DNA from: Clavibacter capsici
Lineage (GTDB): Bacteria > Actinomycetota > Actinomycetes > Actinomycetales > Microbacteriaceae
Reading direction: 5' to 3'
Assembly (NCBI RefSeq): GCF_001280205.1
Contig: NZ_CP012573.1
Coordinates: 1,674,001 to 1,738,000 of the forward strand
DNA: 64,000 nt
The notes under the pieces: generated by a model
Told to the model about the DNA's origin: nothing
What the model saw: the letters and a program-made list of their open reading frames with translations, nothing else
Database searches by the model: none
Translations under genes and position numbers: made by a program
Shown here: positions 18,848-29,510 of the stretch, piece after piece
Layout: each line of letters opens with the position of its first letter
Numbering within the stretch: the stretch's first letter is position 1

Positions 18848-19987
18848 ATGGCCCCCATGCTACCGGCGCCCGGATCCGGCCGGATGAGCCTCACCGCGGT
18901 CATGCCGGGTTGCCTCGCCGCCCTCGCGGGGGAGGAGTCCGAGTCCGGCCTGCCGCCCGTGGACCGCGCGGTCGTCGTCCTCGTCGACGGCCTCGGCTCC
19001 GCCGCGCTGCGTGCCCGGGCGGGCCACGCGCGGCACCTGGTCCAGGGCTGGCGCAAGAAGGACGTCGTCGACGTGGGGTTCCCCACCACGACGGCGGCGA
19101 GCATCACGTCGCTCACCACGGGCGTCCGCGCGGGCGAGCACGGCCTCGTGGGCTACAGCGCCCTGGATCCCGCGCACGACCGGGTGCTCAAGCTCCTCTC
19201 CGGGTGGGATGCGCGGAGCGTCCCGGAGGAGTGGCAGCCCGTGCCCACCGTCTTCGAGCGCGCCACGGCCGCGGGCGTGCCCGCCTTCGTGGTCGGCTCG
19301 GCCCGGTACGCCGGATCCGGCTTCTCCCGCGCCGCGCTCCGCGGCGCGACGTTCGTCGCCGCCGAGTCCATCGCCGACCGGTTCGCGACGACCCGCGCGC
19401 TGCTCGACCGCATGCCGCGCGCGCTCGTCTACCTCTACGTCCCCGAGCTCGACCAGACCGCGCACGCGCACGGCTGGCAGTCGGACCGCTGGCTGCGCGC
19501 GCTCGAGGAGCTGGACGCCGCCGCCGGGTCCTTCCTCGCCCGCCTCGGGCCCCGCGAGGGTGCGCTCATCACGGCCGACCACGGCATCGTCGACGTTCCC
19601 GCCGAGTCCCAGGTGCTGTTCGACCGGGTGCCGGAGCTCGTCGCGGGCGTGCGGCACGTCGCGGGGGAGCCGCGCTGCCTGCACCTGCACCTCGAGCCGG
19701 GCACGGACGCGGATGCCCTCGCCGACGCGTGGCGCGCCTCCGAGGGGACGCGCGCGCACGTCGCGACCCGGGCCGAGGCGGTCGCCGCCGACTGGTACGG
19801 ACCCCTGCGACCCGGCGTCGAGGAGCGGATCGGCGACGTCGTCGTCGCGACCCGCGCCCTCATCGCCTACTACGACGGCCGGCCCCGGGACCAGGGCGCC
19901 CGGCGCATGGTCGGCCAGCACGGGTCCTTCTCGGACGAGGAGCGCCTGGTGCCCCTCATCCGCGCGGGCGCCTTCGCGCGCGGCTGA
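18848..19987 (+). CDS. Alkaline phosphatase superfamily protein (nucleotide pyrophosphatase/phosphodiesterase type)
   Basis: The 379-residue protein follows the type I phosphodiesterase/nucleotide pyrophosphatase fold. The first metal site is [14 protein letters not shown], and the nucleophile threonine lies in [26 protein letters not shown] follows, then [18 protein letters not shown] supplies metal-binding Asp/His, and [13 protein letters not shown] supplies the DH pair. A late [15 protein letters not shown] gives the last His. No signal peptide is evident, so it may be cytosolic. The substrate is unknown; phosphodiesters or nucleotide sugars are the family range. It is divergent from parC and converges on sepH. 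Confidence 0.82.
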   Translation: MAPMLPAPGSGRMSLTAVMPGCLAALAGEESESGLPPVDRAVVVLVDGLGSAALRARAGHARHLVQGWRKKDVVDVGFPTTTAASITSLTTGVRAGEHGLVGYSALDPAHDRVLKLLSGWDARSVPEEWQPVPTVFERATAAGVPAFVVGSARYAGSGFSRAALRGATFVAAESIADRFATTRALLDRMPRALVYLYVPELDQTAHAHGWQSDRWLRALEELDAAAGSFLARLGPREGALITADHGIVDVPAESQVLFDRVPELVAGVRHVAGEPRCLHLHLEPGTDADALADAWRASEGTRAHVATRAEAVAADWYGPLRPGVEERIGDVVVATRALIAYYDGRPRDQGARRMVGQHGSFSDEERLVPLIRAGAFARG

Positions 19988-20017
19988 CGCGCCCCGACTC
20001 GTCCACGGGGACGCCGG

Positions 20018-20037
20018 CGCGAGCCTCGGGGCTCGCG
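20018..20037. terminator. Weak hairpin between phosphodiesterase gene and sepH
   Basis: An 8-bp GC stem (CGCGAGCC/GGCTCGCG) with a 4-nt loop TCGG lies in the 59-bp convergent gap. There is no U-run, so terminator activity is uncertain. Confidence 0.35.
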
Positions 20038-20046
20038 GGACGCGGA

Positions 20047-21249
20047 TCAGGCCAGGTGGTCGTCGTCGCTGCGCGCGCCGAACACGATCTCGTCCCAGCT
20101 CGGCATGGCCGTCCGGCCCCGTCGACCCGAGGGCTTGGCGGATCCGCGCCCCTCGCCGGAGCCGGGCGTGCGCAGGCCCTCGTCCTCGGACTCGTCGCGC
20201 GGCCGGTCGCGACCCGTGTCGACGCGGCCGATGCCGGGGATCACCGCGGAGCGCAGGGGCGGCACCGAACGCTGACCGCCGCGGGGGCGGGACAGCGGCT
20301 CGTCCCGCCGGGCGGCGGGAGCGGCCGAGGGAGCGGGAGCGTCCTCGACGGCGCCGTCTCCCTCGTCCTCCCGCGGGACGGACTCGCGCTCGCCCCGGCG
20401 ACGCCGCAGGGCCTCGAGGAGGTCCGCGGTCTCGTTCAGCTCGACCTGCGCGACGCGCGCCGGCTGCTGGCTCCCGGCCGGGTGGTTGCCCTGCCGGCCG
20501 AGGTGCGACACGGATGCGCCCTCGTCACGACGCGGGGCCTCCCACGCCTGCGGCGCCGTGTCCTCGGTGGCCGACGCGGCCGGCTCGGGCAGGCGGAAGG
20601 CGCCGCTGTCGAAGCGCGTCACGCCGTCCTCCTGATGGGTGTCCGCCGCCTCGGGCGGCAGGGCGCGGAGGCGCGGGATGAGCGCCCCGCGGATCTCGCC
20701 CTGCTGCGAGAGCGTGATCGCCTCGTTGTTCGCGGGGGAGAGTGCGTGCTTCTTGGCGTCGTAGGACCAGCGGGCGTCGTGGTCGATGTCCTCGCTCGTG
20801 AAGGCGACCTTCACGACCCAGCCGCCGAGCTGCTCCTTCCAGCTGCTCCAGCGCACGTCGCGCGCGCCGAGCGACTCGAGGCGCTCCTCGATGACCTGCC
20901 CGAAGAGCGTGCCCTGGCCCATGGGATCCACCTCGATGGCGGTGTGCACGGGCACCTTCATGGCGCTGCGGACGACGTGCTCGCGCTCGGCGACGACGGG
21001 TCCCTCGAACTTGCGGACGTACTCGACGGACGCGCCGGTCTCCCGCGCGACGTCCTCGGCGCTCATGCCCTGCCGGATGAAGGACTGGATGATGCGCGGG
21101 GCGGCCTTGCGCGTGGCGCCGTTGCCGTCGGACTGGCGGCGCAGCGCCTGGCGGAAGGAGTCGTCCATCACGAGGCGGTGCCGTTCACCGCCCGCGGTCT
21201 CCACGACGAGGGCGCCGTCCTCGACTCCGACGATCTTCAGATCCTGCAT
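20047..21249 (-). CDS. sepH: Septation protein SepH (DUF3071)
   Basis: SepH is an actinobacterial cell-division protein known to bind FtsZ and promote its assembly. The 400 residues begin with the conserved domain (MQDLKIVGVEDGALVVET) and hold a helix-turn-helix-like segment (QGMSAEDVARETGASVEYVRKFEGPV) and a second conserved block around WSSWKEQLGGWVVKVAF. After about residue 230 the protein is a long disordered Arg/Pro/Ala/Glu tail ending in PSWDEIVFGARSDDD, which is typical. The ATG at 21249 gives the family N-terminus. It is divergent from the DUF4193 gene. Confidence 0.9.
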   Translation of the reverse strand: MQDLKIVGVEDGALVVETAGGERHRLVMDDSFRQALRRQSDGNGATRKAAPRIIQSFIRQGMSAEDVARETGASVEYVRKFEGPVVAEREHVVRSAMKVPVHTAIEVDPMGQGTLFGQVIEERLESLGARDVRWSSWKEQLGGWVVKVAFTSEDIDHDARWSYDAKKHALSPANNEAITLSQQGEIRGALIPRLRALPPEAADTHQEDGVTRFDSGAFRLPEPAASATEDTAPQAWEAPRRDEGASVSHLGRQGNHPAGSQQPARVAQVELNETADLLEALRRRRGERESVPREDEGDGAVEDAPAPSAAPAARRDEPLSRPRGGQRSVPPLRSAVIPGIGRVDTGRDRPRDESEDEGLRTPGSGEGRGSAKPSGRRGRTAMPSWDEIVFGARSDDDHLA

Positions 21250-21574
21250 GTGTTCCACGCCTCTCGCGCTCACTGGACGATTCACGATGACACGAGTCGG
21301 CCCCTCTTCCGGGGAATACGCGTGGCGCGCCGCGACTTGGATCCGACGAGAGCGTCGGGAGGCGGGATCACGGCCCCGCGCGGCACTCAGTTAGTGCGCG
21401 AACGGTGTACCGTGTGAGTCCGCATCCGCGGCCCGGTGACGGGCCGGCTCCGCGCATCCAAACCGCCGATCAGGGCCCCCGAGAGAGCCCTTCGGACGGT
21501 TTGCTATCCGGGTGCGATTCATGCAAACTGTGCCCGCCGATTCCGTTCGGCGGTTATTCGAGAAGTGGACAGGA
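21250..21574. other. Divergent intergenic region sepH / DUF4193 with hairpins
   Basis: This 325-bp stretch has no convincing gene. On the DUF4193 side it holds an imperfect inverted repeat (AAACCGCC near 21460, GGACGGTTTG near 21493) and a perfect 7-bp hairpin CCGCCGA/TCGGCGG at 21534-21553, ending about 20 nt before the start codon. They could form structured leader RNA. TACCGT near 21408 may be a -10 box. No known riboswitch class was recognised. Confidence 0.35.
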
Positions 21575-21868
21575 ATGGCAACTGATTACGACGCCCCGCG
21601 CAAGACGGAGGACGACTCCGACTCGATCGAGGCTCTCAAGGAGCGCGTCCCGGACCGCATGTCCGGGGTCGTGGACGTCGACGATGCCGACAACCCCGGG
21701 AGCTTCGACCTCGCCGGAGCCGACCTCTCCGACCTCGAGCTCGAGACGGTCGTCCTCCCGCCCCAGGCCGACGAGTTCACCTGCGTGAGCTGCTTCCTCG
21801 TGAAGCACCGCTCGCAGATCGACCACCAGGAGAAGCTCGGCCCCATCTGCCAGGAGTGCGCCGCCTAA
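21575..21868 (+). CDS. DUF4193 family protein (zinc-binding)
   Basis: This 97-residue acidic protein matches DUF4193, a family universal in actinobacteria and of unknown function. It begins MATDYDAPRKTEDD, and its C-terminus carries two Cys pairs, FTCVSCFLVKHRSQ and GPICQECAA, which would form a Cys4 zinc site. The ATG at 21575 fits the family start; an in-frame ATG 63 nt upstream would add a cysteine-free, untypical leader. It is in the usual neighbourhood: sepH on one side, DUF3093 and dut on the other. Confidence 0.9.
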   Translation: MATDYDAPRKTEDDSDSIEALKERVPDRMSGVVDVDDADNPGSFDLAGADLSDLELETVVLPPQADEFTCVSCFLVKHRSQIDHQEKLGPICQECAA

Positions 21869-21917
21869 GGGCGACGCCGGGCGAGAGCCCCTCGGAGGCC
21901 CCGCGCCTCCCCGCACG

Positions 21918-22367
21918 TCATGATCGCCGCGATCCTCGGATCGCGGCGATCAGTCGTTCCGGGGTCCGCGTGGACAGCAGCCAGTACGGTGCCGGGTCCG
22001 AGGCGTCCAGGAGCGGCACCTTGACCACCGGATCCACCCACCCGCGGATGACGAGGTGCGCCCGCGCGTGCAGCCGGGTGCCGCGCTCGGCGGTCGCCTC
22101 CGCGCCGCGGAAGCCCTCCGGCTCGCCCAGCTGGTCGATCTCGATCGACGCGCGTCCCGCCCGCAGCCGCCCGTCGACCACCTCGATGACCGGGCTCGTC
22201 AGCACCAGCGTCGCGACGACGCCCGCGTAGAGGACGATCGCGACGACCACGCCGGCCAGCACGCTGATGGGGAGGAACACGAGCAGGCTCGCGGGGATGA
22301 CGAGGGCGGTGGCGACGAAGAGCCAGGGAGCCGGCCACAGCCGCTCCCTGTGGGGGGACGCTTGCAT
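21918..22367 (-). CDS. DUF3093 family membrane protein
   Basis: This 149-residue protein has two adjacent transmembrane helices near the N-terminus (LFVATALVIPASLLVFLPI and VLAGVVVAIVLYAGVVATLV) followed by a soluble PH-like beta-domain (VIEVVDGRLRAGRASIEIDQ onward, HLVIRGWVDPVVKVPL). It matches DUF3093, an actinobacterial family of unknown function commonly next to dut, as here. Its last ten codons are embedded in the perfect inverted repeat that separates it from the convergent DUF4193 gene. Confidence 0.87.
   Translation of the reverse strand: MQASPHRERLWPAPWLFVATALVIPASLLVFLPISVLAGVVVAIVLYAGVVATLVLTSPVIEVVDGRLRAGRASIEIDQLGEPEGFRGAEATAERGTRLHARAHLVIRGWVDPVVKVPLLDASDPAPYWLLSTRTPERLIAAIRGSRRS
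21921..21952. terminator. Perfect inverted repeat overlapping the 3' end of DUF3093
   Basis: TGATCGCCGCGATCC, a 2-nt centre, and its exact complement form a 15-bp stem. It lies between convergent stop codons and extends into the DUF3093 coding region, encoding its last residues (IAAIRGSRRS). It probably ends transcription of DUF4193; there is no clear U-run. Confidence 0.6.
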
Positions 22368-22393
22368 GCGCCTATTCGATCAGATTCCTGCAC

Positions 22394-22399
22394 TAGCCT
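22394..22399 (+). promoter_or_regulatory. -10 box of dut (leaderless)
   Basis: TAGCCT ends 6 nt before the GTG at 22406. Transcription would begin at the start codon, and no ribosome-binding site is present. Confidence 0.5.
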
Positions 22400-22405
22400 C
22401 TGACC

Positions 22406-22876
22406 GTGCCCGATCCCGTCGACGTCCTCATCGCGGGCGACGCCCCGATCCCGGCCTACGCGCATCCCGGTGACGCCGGCGCCGACCTCGTGAGCGCCGA
22501 GTCCCTCCGGCTCGAGCCCGGGCAGAGGGCCACCGTCGGCACCGGCGTCTCGATCGCCCTCCCCGACGGCTACGCCGCGTTCGTGATGCCCCGCAGCGGC
22601 CTCGCCGCGCGCCACGGCATCACGATCGTGAACGCCCCCGGCACCGTCGACGCGGGGTACCGCGGCGAGATCCGGGTCACCCTCCTCAACACCGACGCCG
22701 AGGCCGCGTACGATGTCGCGGTCGGCGATCGCATCGCGCAGGTCGTCGTCATGCCGGTCAGCCGGGTGCGCTTCGTGCCCGTCGAGAAGCTGCCCGGGAG
22801 CCACCGCGGCACGGGGGGCTTCGGCTCCACGGGCACCGGCGCCCTCCCCGCCCGAGATCCAGGAGACCTGACATGA
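22406..22876 (+). CDS. dut: dUTP diphosphatase
   Basis: This trimeric enzyme hydrolyses dUTP to dUMP and pyrophosphate, keeping uracil out of DNA and feeding dTMP synthesis. The 156 residues show all five dUTPase motifs: AHPGDAGADL, PRSGLAARHG, GTVDAGYRGEIRVTLLNT, GDRIAQVVV and the Gly-rich C-terminal RGTGGFGSTG that closes over the active site. It starts with GTG behind a leaderless promoter and overlaps the DUF3710 gene by 4 bp (ATGA). Confidence 0.95.
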   Translation: MPDPVDVLIAGDAPIPAYAHPGDAGADLVSAESLRLEPGQRATVGTGVSIALPDGYAAFVMPRSGLAARHGITIVNAPGTVDAGYRGEIRVTLLNTDAEAAYDVAVGDRIAQVVVMPVSRVRFVPVEKLPGSHRGTGGFGSTGTGALPARDPGDLT

Positions 22877-23565
22877 CCGACGAGAACGCGAACCAGCCGG
22901 ACGACGCCGCCGTCGCGGACGACGCCGAGCACGTCCTGGACGCCAAGTCCGCGCCCGACGACCGCGCCGACGAGGGTCCCCTCGACGAGACCGAGGCGAA
23001 CCCCGTCCGCCCGTACGTCGACCTGGGCGGGATCAAGATCCTCCCGCGCGAGGGCCTCCACCTCCGCCTCGAGGTCGCCGAGGGCACGCAGCAGGTCGTC
23101 GCCGTCGGCCTCGACTTCGCCGAGTCCAGCCTGCAGGTGCAGCCGTTCGCGGCGCCGCGCTCGAGCGGGCTGTGGCACGAGATCCGCACCACCATCGGCG
23201 AGCAGATCCAGCGCCAGGGCGGCACCACGCGCCTGGCCGACGGCCCCTTCGGACCCGAGCTCCACGCGGTGATCCCGGTCGTCCCGCAGCAGGGGCAGCC
23301 CGCGGCGACGACGCGCGAGGCCCGCTTCATCGGCGTCGACGGACCGCGCTGGTTCCTGCGCGGCGTCATCACCGGCCGCGCCGTGTCCGACCCCGAGGCC
23401 GCCGCGGCCGTCGAGGACCTGTTCCGCAGCGTCGTCGTGGTGCGCGGATCCTCCCCGATGCCGCCGCGCGACCTCATCCCGCTGAAGATGCCCGCCGCGC
23501 AGGTCGGCACCACCCCGGGTGCGGCTCCCGCCGGCGAGAGCCCGGCACCCGCGCTGGGCGCCTGA
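22873..23565 (+). CDS. DUF3710 family protein
   Basis: This 230-residue soluble protein has an acidic, disordered N-terminus (1-45) and a compact domain with YVDLGGIKILPREG, AVGLDFAESSLQVQPFAAPRSSGLW and GPRWFLRGVITGRA. It matches DUF3710, found next to dut across actinobacteria; its function is unknown. It is translationally coupled to dut and is followed 2 nt later by the DUF3159 gene, giving a three-gene unit. Confidence 0.9.
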   Translation: MTDENANQPDDAAVADDAEHVLDAKSAPDDRADEGPLDETEANPVRPYVDLGGIKILPREGLHLRLEVAEGTQQVVAVGLDFAESSLQVQPFAAPRSSGLWHEIRTTIGEQIQRQGGTTRLADGPFGPELHAVIPVVPQQGQPAATTREARFIGVDGPRWFLRGVITGRAVSDPEAAAAVEDLFRSVVVVRGSSPMPPRDLIPLKMPAAQVGTTPGAAPAGESPAPALGA

Positions 23566-23567
23566 GC

Positions 23568-24350
23568 GTGACGGGGGAGGGGCCTCGCGGGCACGATCCG
23601 GCTCGTGACATGAGCGGCGAGCACACCGCGCCCTCCGCCGACGCGCCTCGCGTGCCCGCGCCGGGGGAGGCCATCGGGGCGAGCATGGCGCAGGCCGCCG
23701 AGCGCGCCGGCCTCGGCCAGGCCGCTCGCGGCGAGGCGATGACCGCGTCCGCCCTCCTCACCGCCATGGGCGGCGTCCGCGGCGTGCTCGAGGCCATCGT
23801 GCCGGGGCTCCTCTTCCTCGTGGCGTTCACCCTCACGCGCGACATCGTGCTCTCGGTCGCGGTGCCCGTCGCGGTGGCGGTCGTCGCCGTGGTCGCGCGG
23901 CTCGTCCAGCGCTCCGCCGTGGCACCCGCGGTGGGAGGGCTCGTCGGGATCGTGATCTCCGCCCTCCTGGCGCTGCGCTCGGGGGAGGGTCGCGACTTCT
24001 ACGCGCTCGGCCTCTGGACCAACGGCGCCTACTTCGCGGTGCTGCTCGTCTCCGTGGTCGTCGGCTGGCCGCTCGTCGGCGTCGCGGTCGGCTTCCTCAT
24101 GGGCGACGGCACGGCGTGGCGCCGGGATCGCCGGAAGGCGCGGGCGCTCCGCCTCCTCACGCTCGTCTGGGTCGGCTTCTTCGCGCTCCGGCTCGCGGTG
24201 CAGCTCCCGCTCTACCTCGCGGACGCGATCGACGCGCTCGGCGTCGCGCGCCTCGTGATGGGGACGCCGCTCTACGGCGTGCTGCTCGTGCTGTCCTGGC
24301 TATTCGTGCGCGCCGTCTACGCGAAGGACCCCGCGGCGCCCGCCGCCTGA
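23568..24350 (+). CDS. DUF3159 family membrane protein
   Basis: This protein of about 260 residues has several membrane helices ([90 protein letters not shown]) and a cytoplasmic basic loop ([12 protein letters not shown]). The motif [14 protein letters not shown] is typical of DUF3159, an actinobacterial family of unknown function. The GTG at 23568, 2 nt after the DUF3710 stop, is used; an ATG at 23610 is a possible alternative, and neither has a clear ribosome site. Confidence 0.85.
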   Translation: MTGEGPRGHDPARDMSGEHTAPSADAPRVPAPGEAIGASMAQAAERAGLGQAARGEAMTASALLTAMGGVRGVLEAIVPGLLFLVAFTLTRDIVLSVAVPVAVAVVAVVARLVQRSAVAPAVGGLVGIVISALLALRSGEGRDFYALGLWTNGAYFAVLLVSVVVGWPLVGVAVGFLMGDGTAWRRDRRKARALRLLTLVWVGFFALRLAVQLPLYLADAIDALGVARLVMGTPLYGVLLVLSWLFVRAVYAKDPAAPAA

Positions 24351-24413
24351 CCCTCGGCTCCCACGGGGCGTCCGACCGGGCGCGCCGCGACGGTGCGGCC
24401 GCCGCCGCGATGG

Positions 24414-24436
24414 TAGATTCATCTCGACGTCGAGAT
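24414..24436 (+). promoter_or_regulatory. acnA promoter (-10) with overlapping 16-bp palindromic operator
   Basis: TAGATT (24414-24419) is a plausible -10 box. It is followed at once by the perfect palindrome ATCTCGACGTCGAGAT (24421-24436), which would cover the expected transcription start. That placement suits a repressor. The bound regulator is not known from the sequence. Confidence 0.5.
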
Positions 24437-24571
24437 ACATCGGCGCCGTCCCGCCTCGCGCCGGGGTGCCCGATCAGGGTCGCCTTACTGGACCCGGCCG
24501 CGGTGGGCGACCAAGATCGGATGACGGGCGGAATCGACTTCCGCGCCCATCCAGCGAGGGAAGAGGGCCAC

Positions 24572-27385
<2,814 letters not shown>

Positions 27386-27395
27386 CAGGTACCTG

Positions 27396-27425
27396 AGGAG
27401 GCCGGACGGCGACGTCCGGCCTCCT
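27396..27425 (+). terminator. acnA terminator
   Basis: A 12-bp stem (AGGAGGCCGGAC and its complement) with a 6-nt loop starts 10 bp after the acnA stop and is followed by TTC. Confidence 0.75.
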
Positions 27426-27499
27426 TCGTGCATGCAGGGCCCTGCGTACACTCGATGAGGCGGGCGCCTGGACATGGGCCCCGATGGAAGGCGGTCAGC

Positions 27500-29452
27500 A
27501 TGGGAATCCTCGAGACGATCACGGGACCCCGGGACCTCGACCGGCTGAGCCCCGAGCAGATGCTCGAGCTCGCCGCGGAGATCCGGCAGTTCCTCGTCGC
27601 GGAGGTCTCCAAGACGGGCGGCCACCTCGGACCCAACCTCGGCGTCGTCGAGACCACGCTCGCGATCCACCGGGTGTTCGACTCCCCCCGCGACCCCATC
27701 GTCTTCGACACGGGTCACCAGTCGTACGTGCACAAGCTGCTCACGGGCCGCCAGGACTTCTCCCGGCTCCGGGAGTCGGGCGGCCTCGCGGGCTACCCGC
27801 AGCGCTCCGAGTCCGAGCACGACATCGTCGAGAGCTCGCACGCGTCCAGCTCGCTGAGCTGGGCGGACGGGATCTCGCGCGCGTTCGAGATCACCGGCCA
27901 GGCGGACCGCCACGTGGTCGCGGTCGTGGGCGACGGGGCGCTCACCGGCGGCATGACGTGGGAGGCGCTCAACAACATCTCCGACGACAACACCAGGAAG
28001 CTCATCATCGTCGTCAACGACAACGGGCGGTCCTACGCGCCGACGATCGGCGGCATGGCGCGGTTCCTCAACACCGTGCGGACGCGCCGCTCCTACCGCG
28101 GGCTGTACGAGACAAGCCAGCGCGTGTTCGGCGTCTTCGGATCGCCCGGCGACAGCCTCTACCGCGGCCTGCGCGGCGGCCTCCACGGCTTCCTCACGCG
28201 GTTCACGGACAACGAGGCGCTGTACTCCAACCTGGACATCAAGTACCTGGGCCCCATCGACGGGCACGACCAGCAGGCGATGGAGGAGGCGCTCCAGCAG
28301 GCGCGGGACTACGGCGCGCCGGTCATCGTCCACGCCATCACGGAGAAGGGGCGGGGCTACGAGCCCGCCCGTCGGGACGTCGCCGACCAGTTCCACGCCG
28401 TGGGGCAGATCGACCCCGAGACCGGCGAGCCCATCGACCCGTCGCAGGCGGTGAGCTGGACGAGCGTGTTCGCGGACGAGATCCTCGCCCTCGCCGACGA
28501 GGATCCCCGCATCGTCGGCATCACCGCCGCCATGCTGCGCCCGGTGGGCCTGCACCGGTTCGCCGAGAAGCACCCCGAGCGCGTGCACGACGTCGGCATC
28601 GCCGAGCAGCACGCGGTGACGAGCGCGGCCGGTCTCGCGTACGGCGGGCTGCACCCCGTCGTCGCGCTCTACGCCACCTTCGTCAACCGGGCCTTCGACC
28701 AGGTGCTCATGGACGTGGCGCTGCACCGCGCGGGCGTGACCTTCGTGCTCGACCGCGCGGGGGTCACCGGCCCCGACGGCCCGAGCCACCACGGCATGTG
28801 GGACCTCGCGCTGCTGCAGATCGTGCCGCACATCCGCCTGAGCGCTCCGCGCGACGCGACGCGGCTCCGGGAGGAGCTGGGGGAGGCGGTGAAGGTCGAC
28901 GACGCGCCCACCGTGGTCCGCTTCTCGAAGGGCAGCGTGGGCGACGAGATCGAGGCGATCCGCCGCCTCGACGACGGCGTCGACGTGCTGCACGAGTCGG
29001 CGTCGCACGACGTGCTCATCGTCACCGTCGGGCCCATGGCCGCCATGGGCATCCAGGTCGCCGAGCGCCTCGCCGCGCAGGGCATCGGCGCGACCGTGGT
29101 GGATCCGCGCTGGGTCGTCCCCGTGCCGCGCAGCGTCGTCGAGCTCGGCGGCACCCACCGCCTCGTCGTCACCATCGAGGACGGCGTGGTCGTCGGCGGG
29201 ATCGGCACGCGCATCCGCCAGGACCTGCGCGAGGCCGGCATCGACACGGGCGTCACCGAGCTGGGCCTGCCCGACGAGTTCCTCGACCACGCCTCGCGCT
29301 CCGAGATCCTCGAGCGCGTCGGGCTCACGCCGCAGCACATCGCCCGCGACGTGGTCGCCCAGGTGCTCGGCAGCCGCGTGCCGTCGGCGCGGCCGCTGCC
29401 GGAGGACGCCGACCGCGTCTCCATCGCGCACGAGGACGACACGCAGGCGTAG
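27500..29452 (+). CDS. dxs: 1-deoxy-D-xylulose-5-phosphate synthase
   Basis: This thiamine-diphosphate enzyme condenses pyruvate and glyceraldehyde-3-phosphate, the first step of the MEP isoprenoid pathway. The 650 residues show SKTGGHLGPNLGVVE, DTGHQSYVHKLLTGR, the ThDP/Mg motif GDGALTGGMTWEALNN, HAITEKGRGY, the catalytic Glu region GIAEQHAVTSAAGLA and GPDGPSHHGMWD. The ATG at 27500 follows GGAAGGCGG. A TACACT box about 45-50 nt upstream could be its -10. It lies between acnA and a strong terminator facing fadB. Confidence 0.95.
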   Translation: MGILETITGPRDLDRLSPEQMLELAAEIRQFLVAEVSKTGGHLGPNLGVVETTLAIHRVFDSPRDPIVFDTGHQSYVHKLLTGRQDFSRLRESGGLAGYPQRSESEHDIVESSHASSSLSWADGISRAFEITGQADRHVVAVVGDGALTGGMTWEALNNISDDNTRKLIIVVNDNGRSYAPTIGGMARFLNTVRTRRSYRGLYETSQRVFGVFGSPGDSLYRGLRGGLHGFLTRFTDNEALYSNLDIKYLGPIDGHDQQAMEEALQQARDYGAPVIVHAITEKGRGYEPARRDVADQFHAVGQIDPETGEPIDPSQAVSWTSVFADEILALADEDPRIVGITAAMLRPVGLHRFAEKHPERVHDVGIAEQHAVTSAAGLAYGGLHPVVALYATFVNRAFDQVLMDVALHRAGVTFVLDRAGVTGPDGPSHHGMWDLALLQIVPHIRLSAPRDATRLREELGEAVKVDDAPTVVRFSKGSVGDEIEAIRRLDDGVDVLHESASHDVLIVTVGPMAAMGIQVAERLAAQGIGATVVDPRWVVPVPRSVVELGGTHRLVVTIEDGVVVGGIGTRIRQDLREAGIDTGVTELGLPDEFLDHASRSEILERVGLTPQHIARDVVAQVLGSRVPSARPLPEDADRVSIAHEDDTQA

Positions 29453-29457
29453 CCGCC

Positions 29458-29500
29458 CACGACGAAGGGCCCGGCCATGGCGGCCGGGCCCTTCGTCGTG
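29458..29500. terminator. Bidirectional terminator dxs / fadB
   Basis: This is a perfect 19-bp inverted repeat (CACGACGAAGGGCCCGGCC and complement) with a 5-nt loop, between convergent genes. Confidence 0.85.
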
Positions 29501-29510
29501 CGGTGGATCC

